A DNA stretch of 38,139 bases from Alphaproteobacteria bacterium (GTDB taxonomy: Bacteria > Pseudomonadota > Alphaproteobacteria > Micavibrionales > Micavibrionaceae), in assembly GCA_009929775.1 (NCBI GenBank), contig RZZS01000020.1, forward strand, positions 1-38,139. The letters are read 5' to 3'. This document shows, piece after piece, positions 25,301 through 33,771 of the stretch. A model generated the notes under the pieces. That model saw only the letters and a list, made by a program, of their open reading frames with translations. It ran no database searches and had not been told where the DNA came from. The position numbers were made by a program, and so were the translations under genes. The stretch's first letter is position 1. Each line of letters opens with the position of its first letter.

Positions 25301-25456
25301 GGTCGGAAAGACCTCTTTCGTCGTCTGCGTGAGAAGAAAGAAACCGCCCAGCAGGAAGACCAGCATCAACAGGTTCGCGGCCACCGGATGGCTTGCCATC
25401 CATGCAATCGGTCCGCCACCTGCCTCCTCGATTTCTTCCCGGGTGAATTTTCCCAT
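22334..25456 (-). CDS. RND-family efflux pump, inner-membrane permease
   Basis: This is a 1040-residue AcrB-class proton-driven pump. There is one N-terminal helix (about 24-43), a long periplasmic porter region (about 45-335), helices 2-6 with the proton-relay acidic pair in ALGIVVDDAIVSGEN (about 405), a second periplasmic region (about 560-860), and terminal helices with MALAGVVVNGSLVLIDFANR. The length is normal for the family. It is the third gene of a tripartite operon and follows its adaptor by 9 bases. The substrate class (drugs, solvents, lipids) cannot be fixed. Confidence 0.93.
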   Translation of the reverse strand: MGKFTREEIEEAGGGPIAWMASHPVAANLLMLVFLLGGFFLLTQTTKEVFPTFTLDTISIGMRYPGASPEEVEQAIVLALEEAVRDVEGIGEITASAGEGSARLTAEVLDPDDVIRIQQDIQTAVDRISTFPEEAEDLTVSINSRRRDVMELAIYGDLDDHTLREAAEQLRERLQSHPDIGPVELTGARGVEIHIEISQENLRRYGLTLPEIAARIRSIALELGGGSLKTDRGEILVRMSERRDYAREFADIPVVTLPNGSRVTLGDIATIQEGFEDTNESATFNGKPAILMDVYRIGDQTPTGVASAVYAELEDLKASLPEGVGIGIADDDSELFKQRAELMLKNGALGLVLVLIFLAVFLDIRLAFWVAMGIPISFMGAFLIFPMTDFTINVVTMFAFIIALGIVVDDAIVSGENIYHYRQRGYGPLKAAVTGAREIAVPIVVSVVTNMIAFLPLLFIPGMMGKVFGEIPLVVCAVFLLSLIECLFILPAHLTFRKASERPKGRLTRLITAQKGFNEHFESFVQGHYSPFMHRVIAYRYLTVALFVAVLVVIGGYVASGRLGMQLFPRVESDYAFASATLQVGAPEEKIEAVSQTLLAAAEEIVAEHGGETLSTGIYATIDGANTEVRVFLTPPERRPITTSAFTDLWRDKVGELAGVDTLAFQSNRGGPGSGAALTIELSHRSTDVLDRAAADLAAELAEFPVTKDIDDGSAQGKHQYEFTMTELGYTLGMTTQDVARQVRAAFYGAEAFKQQRGRDEVRVLVRLPEDQRSSEYYLHNLVLQAPGGSDVLLRDVVTMTEGRAYTTINRRDGRRNVQVRADVEPPEQSNRVIAALKAETLPLLQQKYPGLGVSFEGRQAEVRDSLTSLFWGLLAVLFVMYALLAILFSSYVQPFMVLIAIPFSAVGAVLGHFAMGYSLSVMSLFGMMALAGVVVNGSLVLIDFANRKRERGMEMVEALIEASSQRFRPILLTTLTTFVGLAPMIFETSRQAKFLIPMAISLGYGILFAIFVTLILVPALYMVIEDAKRLGKRTLSAPP

Positions 25457-25465
25457 TCCGGCTTC

Positions 25466-26638
25466 CTAACGCGTTGTCTCCGTCTCGTCCGTCCTGATCC
25501 TCATCCCTTCCACGGGCACGGAGATATCGGACGTAACAATATTGTCGTCCGGCGAAAGGCCGTCCGTCACGTAAGCGTGATCCCGGTCGCGGTAAACCAC
25601 CTCGATTCTGCGAAAGGCGAGCCGCCCGGCCTCGTTCAGCCAGATTGTATCACCGTCGCGCACCCAGAGGAGAGGAAGACGCAACGCGCCTTCGAGCTTT
25701 CGTCCCTCAAGGACGACTTTCACGTAGTCGCCAAGGATCAGGCGGGGGTCGCGGGCCGCGGATTCGCCGCGCAACAGGGGGTCGGGAACGCTGACCAGCA
25801 GCGTGGCCATCCGCGATCCCTCGTCGAGCGAGCCGGTCAGGCGGAACAGGTGTCCCCGCCGCTCGCCGCGCCCGCCGTCAAGGATTACGGTCGCCGGACT
25901 GCCGGCGTCAGGGGCCTGCAGCGGTATGTCGAGCCATCGGAGATCGTGAACGGGCACCGATATTTCCACCCAGTATTCGTCTGTACGGGCGAGCGTGGCG
26001 ACGCTCTGTCCGGCGCTCACCCGGTCGCCGAGCGTCGCCGCACGGGACGTGACGAGCGCGTTGAAAGGGGCCGTTACGCGCGCCCGTTCGAGATCGAGCC
26101 TTGCTCTCTCGAGATCGGCCTGCGCCTTGTCCAGTTCGGCCTGTGCCTGGGCGAGCTGGGGACCTCGCAGGGCCAGCGCGGTATTCTCCGGTTTCCGGCC
26201 CGTCGAGCGTTCGAGAATGCCCAGCTCCTCCTGCGCGACCGACTGGCGGCCCATTTCGAGGTCCAGGTCCGCTTTTGCCTGCCGGAGGATCGCCTCCTGT
26301 CTTTTCACCGCGAGTTCGTAATCAGCCGGGTCGATGCGCAGGATCGTCTCGCCTGTTTGGAAGAACCCGCCCGGAAGGAACTCCGGCGCGGCCTCGACGA
26401 TTTCGCCGGACACTTGCGGTTTGAGCGTCGCGGACAGGGAAGGAATCACCTGTCCCATCGCTTCGACCTTTGCCGAAAACGCGCCGGTCGTCGCCCTTCC
26501 CGTTTCAACGAGAAGGGCGCGTGCTTCGGGGCGCGGGCGTTTTTGGGCTTCTTCCGGGTTCGAGAAGAACCACAACCCGGCGCCAATCCCGGTGGCCAGA
26601 ACGAGAATCGGAAGAAGTCCCTTTACCAGCAATTTCAT
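25466..26638 (-). CDS. RND efflux periplasmic adaptor (membrane fusion protein)
   Basis: This is a 390-residue HlyD/AcrA-type adaptor. An N-terminal membrane anchor or signal (about 9-27) is followed by a split lipoyl domain (VEAMGQVIPSLSATLKPQVSGEIVE) and a helical hairpin with coiled-coil sequence (about 115-195, ILRQAKADLDLEMGRQSVAQEE onward, including QAQAELDKAQADLERARLDL). Beta-barrel and membrane-proximal domains come after it. It bridges the inner-membrane pump and the outer-membrane channel. Its start overlaps the stop of the channel gene by four bases (ATGA). Confidence 0.92.
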   Translation of the reverse strand: MKLLVKGLLPILVLATGIGAGLWFFSNPEEAQKRPRPEARALLVETGRATTGAFSAKVEAMGQVIPSLSATLKPQVSGEIVEAAPEFLPGGFFQTGETILRIDPADYELAVKRQEAILRQAKADLDLEMGRQSVAQEELGILERSTGRKPENTALALRGPQLAQAQAELDKAQADLERARLDLERARVTAPFNALVTSRAATLGDRVSAGQSVATLARTDEYWVEISVPVHDLRWLDIPLQAPDAGSPATVILDGGRGERRGHLFRLTGSLDEGSRMATLLVSVPDPLLRGESAARDPRLILGDYVKVVLEGRKLEGALRLPLLWVRDGDTIWLNEAGRLAFRRIEVVYRDRDHAYVTDGLSPDDNIVTSDISVPVEGMRIRTDETETTR

Positions 26639-28047
26639 TCGAGGTTCCTGTCGTTTGTTTCGGCGCGGGTCGTCGGTGCCAGCGTCCGGTATAGCTCCAC
26701 CCGTTCAAGCGCCAGTTCCAGACGTTCGTTCAGCAATTGTTGCTCCAGCGACTGGACGTTCGTAAGGCCGTTCAGAACCGAAATGTACCCGGTCGTTCCG
26801 CCGGAATAGGCAATCTGTGCCTGTTCGAGCGCGTTGCGGGAAGTCGCGAGCTGGTGTTCCACGGCTTCGATGCGATCGATCTGAAAACGATTGCGGACCA
26901 GCGTGTTTTCAACTTCGCCGATCGCCTGAAGCACGGCTTCGCGGTAGGCATGAAAACGCTCGTCGGCGAGCGCTTCGGCCTGATCCTGCCGCGCCGCGAG
27001 TTCCCCGCCCGCGAAGACCGGCGCCGTGAGGCCGAGCGCGAGATCGAGCAGCCACGTCTCGAACAGGTTCGCAAATTTCGTGCTTCCTGTCGAATAGGCG
27101 GCGGAAATGTCGAAAACCGGCAGGCGGTTCACCCGCGCGGCCTCGCTTGTCCAGTCGGCCGAGAGCAGCCTCAGCCATGCGGCCTGAATGTCAGGCCGCG
27201 CCGCGAGCAGTTCCGCCGGAATCCCGGTCTCCGGTACAGGCAGTGGTTCCGGCAGACCATTTCCGGTCAGTTCGAGGGGCAGGGACGGGTTGCGGCCCGC
27301 GAGGACGGAAAGCTGGTTCAGAACGACTTCTTTCCGCGCGAGCACATCGGGAAGCTGCGCTTTCGTGCGGGCCAGAACTTCGCGCTGCTGCAGAACGTCA
27401 AGGGCCTGCGCTACGCCGCCTTCGTAGCGCTGTTGCTGGAGATCGAGAATGGTTTGGTTGGTCTCGACCTGACGGCGCAAGAGCGCTTCCTCTTCGCGCA
27501 GCGCCATGAGCGTCAGCCAGTTTTCGACGATGGAGGCGGTCAGGGTAATTGCCGCCGTGCGCAGATCTTCCGCCGCGGCCCGGGCCTGCAGCTTTCCGGC
27601 CTGCCATGTCGCCCGGTTTCCGCCCCAGAGGTCGAGTTCGTAGGACGCCGCGCCTCGCAGGGAAAAAGACGAGGGCCGCTTGTTGTCGCCGTTGGAGGTT
27701 GTGCGCTCGCCGCTTATGGCGGCATCGGGCAGGAGATCGGCGAAGTCCTGCCGCCCCGCCGCCGCAGCCTGCTCGAGACGGGCGCGCATCCGGGCCAGCG
27801 TCGGGCTGTCCGCAAGCGCCGTCCCGATCAGCGCGTCCAGTTCCGGACGGTCGTAATATTCCCACCATGGGCGGGCGCGCCAGTCGACGAGCCCGGCCGG
27901 AAATTCGATGTCGCCTGCCGCATACGCCCCTGTCAATAAAACGGCGTCGTCCGGCCTCCGGTCCGGTGCCGAAACGCATCCCCCAGCGGGCAGGACGGCC
28001 AGAATCGCCGCTGCGGCCATTATTATCTGCAACCCCGTTTTCTTCAT
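26635..28047 (-). CDS. RND efflux outer-membrane lipoprotein (TolC/NodT family)
   Basis: This is a 470-residue outer-membrane efflux channel. The signal peptide ends in the lipobox PAGGC (Cys-24). Two outer-membrane-efflux repeats follow (about 70-255 and 265-450), with RPWWEYYDRPELDALI and LARMRARLEQAAAAGRQDFADLLP in the first and RPDIQAAWLRL in the second. It is the first gene of the operon and the only one with upstream space. It is divergent from pstS across 225 bases. Confidence 0.92.
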   Translation of the reverse strand: MKKTGLQIIMAAAAILAVLPAGGCVSAPDRRPDDAVLLTGAYAAGDIEFPAGLVDWRARPWWEYYDRPELDALIGTALADSPTLARMRARLEQAAAAGRQDFADLLPDAAISGERTTSNGDNKRPSSFSLRGAASYELDLWGGNRATWQAGKLQARAAAEDLRTAAITLTASIVENWLTLMALREEEALLRRQVETNQTILDLQQQRYEGGVAQALDVLQQREVLARTKAQLPDVLARKEVVLNQLSVLAGRNPSLPLELTGNGLPEPLPVPETGIPAELLAARPDIQAAWLRLLSADWTSEAARVNRLPVFDISAAYSTGSTKFANLFETWLLDLALGLTAPVFAGGELAARQDQAEALADERFHAYREAVLQAIGEVENTLVRNRFQIDRIEAVEHQLATSRNALEQAQIAYSGGTTGYISVLNGLTNVQSLEQQLLNERLELALERVELYRTLAPTTRAETNDRNLE

Positions 28048-28272
28048 TTCAGCCGTTACAAGCTTTCCCGATTCGTTCCTGAAGGGAGAATATTGCGCCG
28101 GAATGGCACCGAAAGTCGATATAGGATTCTGCAGGCATCGTGCCAGAGGTCCCGTCGTTCGGGCGCTGGCGGGAATTGGCCGTGTAATGCTTGTATTCGC
28201 TTCCGTTAGCGGTTAAAGACCAATCCGAGAGCAACATCTTAGCGCGGACGTGCGTTCGCAAAGGGGGAAACC
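28048..28272. other. Divergent intergenic region between RND and pst operons
   Basis: These 225 bases must hold both promoters. The pstS ribosome binding site AAAGGGGGAAA is clear just before 28273. No convincing Pho box, EcfG element or strong sigma70 pair was found by eye, and no small gene was seen. Confidence 0.6.
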
Positions 28273-29295
28273 ATGAAAAGTGTTTACTGTGCTCTGGCAG
28301 CGATTGCTGCAATGTCGCTTCCGGGTGTGGCGGAAGCGCGCGACCAGATCTTCATTGTCGGCTCGTCCACCGTGTATCCTTTCGTGACGGTTGTCGCCGA
28401 GGAGTTTGGCAACAAAACGGATTTCGCTACGCCGATTGTCGAGACCAACGGCACGGGCGGCGGGTTCAAGCAGTTCTGCGAAGGTGTCGGGGAAAAGTAT
28501 CCCGACTTTTCGAATGCCTCGCGTCCGATCAAGGACAGCGAGCGCGAGCTCTGCGCCAAAAACGGCGTGACGGACATAACCGAAATCAGGATCGGCTTCG
28601 ACGGCATCGTTCTGGCGAATTCGCAGGAAGCAGAGCGATACAGGCTGTCGAAGGAGCAGATTTTCCTCGCACTGGCCGAAAAGGTGCCGTCCGGTGGAAA
28701 GCTCGTCGATAATCCGTACACGAAGTGGAGCGAGATCGACCCGGCGCTGCCCAACGAGAAAATCGAGGTTTACGGCCCGCCGACGACCTCGGGAACCCGC
28801 GATGCCTTCGTCGAACTCGTGATGGAACCGGCCTGTGTTGATTTGCCGGAATTCGTGTCGGCCTTTCCGGATGGGAAGGTGCGCGCCAAATCGTGCCATC
28901 TGATTCGCCGGGACGGCGCCTACATCGATTCGGGCGAGGACGACAACGTCATTATCTCCAAGCTGAAAAACAACCCCAAAGCCCTTGGCGTCTTCGGATT
29001 CAGCTTTCTCGACCAGAACCGCAACGTCATTCAGGGCAGCATCGTTGACGGCGCTGAGCCGACATTTGAGAACATTGCCGACGGAACTTACGGCGTTTCC
29101 CGATCGCTGTACGTTTATGCGAAGGACGCGCATCTCGATGTCATTCCCGGTTCGAAGGCATTCGTCGAGGAACTGGTAAGCACCGGGGCGCTCGGCGAAT
29201 ACGGTTACCTTTCGGAGAAGGGATTGATTCCGCTTCCCGAAGACGCGCTTGCCAGCGTTCAGGAAAAGGTACAGGCTGCGATCGGGCAGCAATAA
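28273..29295 (+). CDS. pstS: Phosphate ABC transporter substrate-binding protein
   Basis: This is a 340-residue periplasmic binding protein with a signal peptide (1 to about 22, ending GVAEA). Phosphate-binding motifs are GSSTVYPF (about 31-38) and the Asn/Thr/Gly-rich ETNGTGGGFKQFC. It also has SRPIKDSE and the later loop TTSGTRDAFVELV. It captures inorganic phosphate for the PstCAB permease. The N-terminus is supported by a strong Shine-Dalgarno sequence. It is the first gene of pstSCAB, 27 bases before pstC. Confidence 0.92.
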   Translation: MKSVYCALAAIAAMSLPGVAEARDQIFIVGSSTVYPFVTVVAEEFGNKTDFATPIVETNGTGGGFKQFCEGVGEKYPDFSNASRPIKDSERELCAKNGVTDITEIRIGFDGIVLANSQEAERYRLSKEQIFLALAEKVPSGGKLVDNPYTKWSEIDPALPNEKIEVYGPPTTSGTRDAFVELVMEPACVDLPEFVSAFPDGKVRAKSCHLIRRDGAYIDSGEDDNVIISKLKNNPKALGVFGFSFLDQNRNVIQGSIVDGAEPTFENIADGTYGVSRSLYVYAKDAHLDVIPGSKAFVEELVSTGALGEYGYLSEKGLIPLPEDALASVQEKVQAAIGQQ

Positions 29296-29322
29296 TCTGC
29301 AACGGGGCAGAGGACCGAAGAC

Positions 29323-30312
29323 ATGGACGCAACGAAAGTCCCGATGTCGCCGCAGGGAATGTTGCCCCCGGGTGGGATGCGGCGGTCGAACCGGCTATCC
29401 ATGGCCCGGTTCGACCGCTGGATAACCCGTCTTCTTCTGATAAGCACCAGCCTGTCCATTCTGGTCACGGCGCTGATCGTTTTGTCGGTTCTGTCGGAAT
29501 CGATCCGGTTTTTTAGTGAAGTTTCACCGCTCGAGTTCTTCTTCGGAACGGACTGGGCCCCGCACACGGCCATTCGTGCAGGACAGGCGGGCGGGCCCGG
29601 ATCGTTCGGGGCTGTACCGGTTTTTGTCGGTACCGTTCTCATAACTTTCATTGCCATGGCCGTGGCGACGCCGCTCGGGCTTTACTCGGCGATATACCTG
29701 TCCGTTTACGCGACGCCTCGTTTCCGCCGTGCCGCGAAGCCGGTACTGGAAATTCTGGCCGGGGTTCCGACCGTGGTTTACGGGTATTTCGCGATTCTGA
29801 CCGTCGCGCCGCTGCTGAGGGCGACCGGCGATGTCTTCGGCCTTTCCATTGCCTCGGAGAGCGCCTTGACGGCGGGACTTGTGATGGGAATCATGATAAC
29901 GCCCTTCATCATGTCCCTTTCCGAAGACGTAATGAGCGCCGTGCCGAAGTCTCTTGTCTTCGGCTCCCTTGCCATGGGCGCGACCCAGTCGGAAACCGTC
30001 CGCCTTGTCGTCATACCGGCGGCTCTGCCCGGGATCATCAGCGCCGTGCTGCTCGGGATTTCACGAGGCATCGGCGAGACGATGATTGTCGTCATGGCGG
30101 CAGGGCTCGCCGCGAACCTGACGGCCAATCCGCTTGAGGCCGTGACGACGGCGACCGTCCAGATCGTCACGCTTCTGGTCGGCGACCACGAATTCGCGAG
30201 CGCGACGACCATGTCCGCCTTTGCGCTCGGCTTTGCGCTGGTTATCATGACGCTAATGCTCAATGTTGTCGCACTGGTTATCGTCAAGAGATACAGGGAG
30301 CGCTATGTTTAG
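29323..30312 (+). CDS. pstC: Phosphate ABC transporter permease PstC
   Basis: This is a 329-residue inner-membrane permease. A helix at about 43-63 precedes a periplasmic loop (FFFGTDWAPH), and five further helices follow. The binding-protein-dependent transport motif for contact with the ATPase is SLAMGATQSETVRLVVIPAALPGIISA (EAA loop, about 216-240). It forms the phosphate channel with PstA. Its stop overlaps the pstA start by 8 bases. Confidence 0.93.
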   Translation: MDATKVPMSPQGMLPPGGMRRSNRLSMARFDRWITRLLLISTSLSILVTALIVLSVLSESIRFFSEVSPLEFFFGTDWAPHTAIRAGQAGGPGSFGAVPVFVGTVLITFIAMAVATPLGLYSAIYLSVYATPRFRRAAKPVLEILAGVPTVVYGYFAILTVAPLLRATGDVFGLSIASESALTAGLVMGIMITPFIMSLSEDVMSAVPKSLVFGSLAMGATQSETVRLVVIPAALPGIISAVLLGISRGIGETMIVVMAAGLAANLTANPLEAVTTATVQIVTLLVGDHEFASATTMSAFALGFALVIMTLMLNVVALVIVKRYRERYV

Positions 30313-31651
30313 GCTTGGAAGACAGGCGCGGGTCGCCGCGAAGCGGGTCTATCGCAAAAAGAGTCCGTTCGTCTATAAATCCTACAGCAAGAAAGCCAAA
30401 CACCGCTGGGTCGCCCGGCGACGCAGGCGGGAGAAACACTTTCGCCTGCGCGGTTTAATCGCCGTTCTGATTTCCGCGTTCTTCCTCGCGGGACTTTTCT
30501 GGAGCATCGTCTCCAAAGGCTATACGGCTTTCGTCAAAACCCAGATACTTTTGCCGGTGGAATTCGCTGCAGATATTCTCGACCCGCAAGGAATCGCGGA
30601 GGCTGCGCTGCTGGCGAAGGGCGATTATGCCAGAATTCTTCGGGACTCTTTACAGGAGGTTTTTCCCGAAGTGACATCGCGCGGCCAGATGCGCGAACTT
30701 CAGGCGCTGGTAAGCCGGGAAGCACCGCACAAGCTCCGAAACCGCGTGCTTGAGGATCCGTCGATTATCGGCACGGCGCAAGACATCTGGCTGCCGGTGT
30801 CGAGCGACGTTGACATCGTCTTCAAGAGCCGTCTTTATCAGCTTCCCGAGAAGCGGGGACGGATTTCCGAGGAGCAGGCGGCCTGGATCACCGAACTGGC
30901 GGCGCAGGGTCGCCTTCGGCTCATCTTCAATACGACCTTTTTCAAGAGCGGCGATTCGAGAGAGCCTGAACAGGCAGGGGTTTCCGGCGCGATCGTCGGT
31001 TCGTTTTTCACGATCCTCGTATGCATCGCGCTGGCTTTTCCTCTTGGCGTGGCGACGGCCATGTATCTTGAGGAATTTGCACCTCAGAACTGGTTTACGG
31101 ACCTGATCGAGATCAACATCAACAACCTTGCCGCCGTGCCCTCGATCATCTTCGGTCTGCTCGGCCTGTCGGTGTATCTGAATTTTTTCGATTTGCCGCG
31201 CTCTTCCTCGCTCGTCGGCGGGTTGGTGCTCGCGCTTCTTGTGTTGCCGGTCATTGTGATCGCGACTCGCAACGCGATCCGTGCCGTGCCGAAATCCATC
31301 CGCTTCGCGGCGGCGGCGCTGGGCGCCACGCCCACGCAGGTGGCCTTCCATCATACCTTTATCTATGCCCTGCCGGGGATCATGACAGGCGTCATTCTGA
31401 GTATCGCGCGGGCGCTCGGCGAAACGGCGCCGTTGCTCATGATCGGTATGGTGGCCTTCGTCGCCGACATACCGGGTAGCCTGACCGATCCGGCGACGAC
31501 CCTGCCGGTCCAGGTGTTTTTGTGGGCAAATAGTCCGGAGACCGGATTTGTCGAGAAGACAGCGGCGGCGATCATGGTGCTACTGGCGTTTCTGGTTCTT
31601 GTCAACGCGCTGGCGATTTACGTCCGCCGCCGCTTCGAAATCCAATGGTGA
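30305..31651 (+). CDS. pstA: Phosphate ABC transporter permease PstA with DUF3333-type extension
   Basis: This 448-residue protein is longer than the roughly 290 residues of E. coli PstA. The extra N-terminal part is a very basic cytoplasmic tail (about 1-47), a helix (about 50-72) and a periplasmic DUF3333-like domain to about 225, as in many alphaproteobacteria. The permease core follows, with the EAA loop [25 protein letters not shown]. The frame is open from 30263, but ATG 30305 with AGGGAG upstream and an 8-base overlap with pstC is the better start. Confidence 0.92.
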   Translation: MFRLGRQARVAAKRVYRKKSPFVYKSYSKKAKHRWVARRRRREKHFRLRGLIAVLISAFFLAGLFWSIVSKGYTAFVKTQILLPVEFAADILDPQGIAEAALLAKGDYARILRDSLQEVFPEVTSRGQMRELQALVSREAPHKLRNRVLEDPSIIGTAQDIWLPVSSDVDIVFKSRLYQLPEKRGRISEEQAAWITELAAQGRLRLIFNTTFFKSGDSREPEQAGVSGAIVGSFFTILVCIALAFPLGVATAMYLEEFAPQNWFTDLIEININNLAAVPSIIFGLLGLSVYLNFFDLPRSSSLVGGLVLALLVLPVIVIATRNAIRAVPKSIRFAAAALGATPTQVAFHHTFIYALPGIMTGVILSIARALGETAPLLMIGMVAFVADIPGSLTDPATTLPVQVFLWANSPETGFVEKTAAAIMVLLAFLVLVNALAIYVRRRFEIQW

Positions 31652-32463
31652 GCTTTATGACTTCTCAGGCCGACATAAAAAACGAAAATATGGAAGACAC
31701 CGACCGTGAAATTCGCATGAAGGCAAGGAACCTCAGCGTTTTCTACGGCGAAAAGCAGGCGCTTTTCGACATCAACCTCGATATCCAGACGAATAAGGTC
31801 ACGGCCCTGATCGGACCTTCCGGGTGCGGCAAGTCGACGTTCATCCGCTGTCTGAACCGCATGAACGACTATGTCGAAGGGTGCCGCGTTGCCGGGAAGA
31901 TCGAACTTGACGGTTACGATATTTACGAAAAGAACGTCGATACCATTCTGTTGCGCCAGAAGGTCGGTATGGTGTTCCAGAAGCCGAATCCTTTTCCGAA
32001 ATCGATATACGAGAACGTTGCCTACGGCCCGAAAATTCACCATCTGGTGTCCGGAAAGGCCGAACTTGACCAACTGGTCGAGCAGACGCTTAGACGGGTC
32101 GGTTTGTGGGAGGAGGTTTTCGACCGCCTGGATGCGCCCGGCACGTCGCTCTCCGGAGGGCAACAGCAGCGCCTGTGCATTGCCCGCGCCATCGCCACCG
32201 AACCGGAAGTCATCCTTATGGACGAGCCGTGCTCGGCCCTCGATCCGATTGCAACGAAGATTGTCGAGGACCTGATCCACGAACTCGCGCAACGTTTCAC
32301 GATCGTGATCATTACCCACTCAATGCAACAGGCAGAGCGGGTATCCGACTACACAGCTTTCTTCCACCTCGGAAAGATCGTGGAATCCGGTAGAACCGAC
32401 CAGATTTTCCACGATCCGGGTAACCAGCAGACGAAAGACTATATTGGCGGGAAGTTCGGTTAA
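31645..32463 (+). CDS. pstB: Phosphate ABC transporter ATP-binding protein
   Basis: This 272-residue ATPase powers PstCA. It carries Walker [10 protein letters not shown], the Q-loop region [22 protein letters not shown] (typical of PstB), the signature [14 protein letters not shown], Walker B VILMDEP and the switch His in IITHSMQQ. The start is either ATG 31645, overlapping the pstA stop, or ATG 31657. No phoU follows: the next gene is on the opposite strand and overlaps the last four bases. Confidence 0.94.
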   Translation: MVSFMTSQADIKNENMEDTDREIRMKARNLSVFYGEKQALFDINLDIQTNKVTALIGPSGCGKSTFIRCLNRMNDYVEGCRVAGKIELDGYDIYEKNVDTILLRQKVGMVFQKPNPFPKSIYENVAYGPKIHHLVSGKAELDQLVEQTLRRVGLWEEVFDRLDAPGTSLSGGQQQRLCIARAIATEPEVILMDEPCSALDPIATKIVEDLIHELAQRFTIVIITHSMQQAERVSDYTAFFHLGKIVESGRTDQIFHDPGNQQTKDYIGGKFG

Positions 32464-32849
32464 TCTTCAGGACCGGACTGCGACACCTCGCGCTCGCTGC
32501 GCTTCTCGATTTCCTCGATGTGCCTGCAAAGTTCGATGACGTTTTTGCGCAGGGCCGGGCTCTCGATCGCGTTGAACATGCGAAGCAGCCGCTGGGTGTC
32601 GTTGTTGGCCGGTCCGAAATCGTCCTTGGTTCCGAAAAAGTCCGTAATGGGCATTTTCAGAAATTTTGCGATGAGAAAAAGCTTTCCGGCGCTGATTCTG
32701 TTGGCGCCGGTCTCGTATTTCTGGATCTGCTGGAAGGTTACGCCGAGGACTTTGGCGACCTCCTGTTGCGATCTCCCTCTGGAGAGGCGGGCGCTGCGCA
32801 AGCGCTTGCATACCGTTTTCTCAATTTCCTTTAGCGGCATCTGGTTCAT
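32460..32849 (-). CDS. XRE-family helix-turn-helix regulator
   Basis: This is a 129-residue DNA-binding protein. A Cro/C1-type helix-turn-helix occupies about 14-70 ([33 protein letters not shown]). The C-terminal part is helical ([21 protein letters not shown]) and probably dimerises. Similar small regulators are common in alphaproteobacteria and often control surface or stress traits. It is divergent from luxR across 72 bases and could regulate it. A TTGAC-N4-GTCAA dyad just upstream of its start may be its own operator. Confidence 0.85.
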   Translation of the reverse strand: MNQMPLKEIEKTVCKRLRSARLSRGRSQQEVAKVLGVTFQQIQKYETGANRISAGKLFLIAKFLKMPITDFFGTKDDFGPANNDTQRLLRMFNAIESPALRKNVIELCRHIEEIEKRSEREVSQSGPED

Positions 32850-32851
32850 GG

Positions 32852-32865
32852 TTGACTCCGGTCAA
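32852..32865. promoter_or_regulatory. Dyad next to the XRE gene start (candidate operator)
   Basis: TTGAC (32852-32856) and GTCAA (32861-32865) form a perfect inverted repeat with a 4-base spacer, 2 bases upstream of the XRE start codon. Its position fits an autoregulatory operator. No binding data can be inferred. Confidence 0.35.
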
Positions 32866-32896
32866 ATGTGCGAACATTACAGCATTAGTATTGATT

Positions 32897-32916
32897 TAAG
32901 GCAAGATCAAGCCTTA
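32897..32916. promoter_or_regulatory. 20-bp dyad upstream of luxR (lux-box-like)
   Basis: TAAGGC (32897-32902) and GCCTTA (32911-32916) are perfect inverted arms around 8 bases, 20 bases in total. This is the size and symmetry of LuxR-type operators, although the arm sequence differs from the Vibrio consensus. It lies immediately before luxR, so it could mediate autoregulation. XRE binding is an alternative. Confidence 0.45.
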
Positions 32917-32921
32917 TAGTT

Positions 32922-33683
32922 GTGGCCATAATCCACATGGCAAAGTTGCAGACGATGGATCTTGTCGAGTTCATCCACGCCTCACACGATTGCTGCAGTT
33001 CCCAGGAGCTGACAGACAAGTTCCTTGCCTATCTCTCCCGTTACGGGCTGGACCGGTTTGTCATGAGCGATATGGCTCACGATTCAACGGTTCAGAAGGA
33101 GAACCACCATGGCCTGCTTGTCAATTATCCGGACGAGTGGATGAAATACTATGTGGAGAATCATTACATCGACCACGATCCCGTCTATCAGACGGCGCTC
33201 CGATCCCTGCGACCGTTTACGTGGGAGGAAGTCCAGAATCGCCAGAACGTGACACGCACCGGCATGCGGGTGATGCGCGAAGCCCGCGAGTGCAGGCTCT
33301 ATGACGGCATCGGCCTGTCGATTCATCTGCCTCTTGGACAGGTCATCGGCATGGGATTTGCCGCTTCTGAAAGGGGGGTTTCGCTGGACAGGCGTACGCT
33401 GAGTGAAATATATGCGGCGGCGCACCAGTTCTTCGTCGCTTTTCAGGATATTTCGGGGATCAATTCTCTCGATGGTCAAAAGCACGAGCTGACCAAGCGG
33501 GAGCGCGAGGTTCTCCTTTGGCTCTCCCGCGGAAAGACGAAAGGCGACATCGCCGATATTTGTTGCATGAGTGAATCGGGCGTCAAACGGCACTGTGAGC
33601 GTATTTTTGCAAAGCTGAACGTGCTCAACACCGCTCAGGCCGTCGCCCAGGCACTTCGCATGGGCCTTATTAACCCTTTCTAA
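32922..33683 (+). CDS. LuxR-family acyl-homoserine-lactone-responsive regulator
   Basis: This is a 253-residue quorum-sensing regulator with an autoinducer-binding domain (about 15-175) and a LuxR-type HTH (about 188-250). With an offset of 16 from TraR, every invariant residue is present: Trp-73, Tyr-77, Asp-86, Pro-87, Trp-101 and Gly-129 in the ligand pocket, and Glu-194, Leu-198 and Gly-204 in the HTH. It should therefore bind an AHL-type signal normally. The start is uncertain: GTG 32922, ATG 32937 or ATG 32955, none with a good ribosome binding site; the residue numbers use 32922. It is followed by a hairpin and then the synthase gene. Confidence 0.92.
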   Translation: MAIIHMAKLQTMDLVEFIHASHDCCSSQELTDKFLAYLSRYGLDRFVMSDMAHDSTVQKENHHGLLVNYPDEWMKYYVENHYIDHDPVYQTALRSLRPFTWEEVQNRQNVTRTGMRVMREARECRLYDGIGLSIHLPLGQVIGMGFAASERGVSLDRRTLSEIYAAAHQFFVAFQDISGINSLDGQKHELTKREREVLLWLSRGKTKGDIADICCMSESGVKRHCERIFAKLNVLNTAQAVAQALRMGLINPF

Positions 33684-33700
33684 TCTAAAAAGAATTTAGA
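33684..33700. promoter_or_regulatory. Small dyad directly after luxR
   Basis: TCTAAA (33684-33689) and TTTAGA (33695-33700) are perfect inverted arms with a 5-base spacer, starting one base after the luxR stop. It could be part of the luxI control region or a weak structure at the luxR 3' end. Confidence 0.3.
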
Positions 33701-33704
33701 GAAC

Positions 33705-33725
33705 GTGGCCACCTGGCCACTTTTT
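33705..33725 (+). terminator. Rho-independent terminator of luxR, possibly also a luxI operator
   Basis: GTGGCC (33705-33710) and GGCCAC (33715-33720) form a 6-bp GC-rich stem with a 4-base loop, followed directly by TTTTT (33721-33725). This is a textbook intrinsic terminator. The same symmetry (16 bp if the loop edges are counted) lies 46 bases before the luxI start, so a regulator-binding role is also possible. Confidence 0.7.
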
Positions 33726-33771
33726 CTGTTGTTTCGGCCTGCCTATTCTCCTCGGAAGGGAGGGCAGCTTC

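Noticed and set aside
22328-26809. Very long plus-strand open frame (1493 codons) opposite the RND genes
   Set aside because: It is the antisense shadow of two well-recognised efflux genes, with composition typical of reversed high-GC coding sequence and no family resemblance.
28075-28079. GGAAC on the minus strand before the RND operon as an EcfG -35 element
   Set aside because: No CGTT lies 16-17 bases downstream of it.
28191-28219. TTGTAT-N17-TAAAGA as a pst promoter, and a search for Pho boxes
   Set aside because: Only about half the consensus bases match in each box, and no paired CTGTCAT-like repeats were found.
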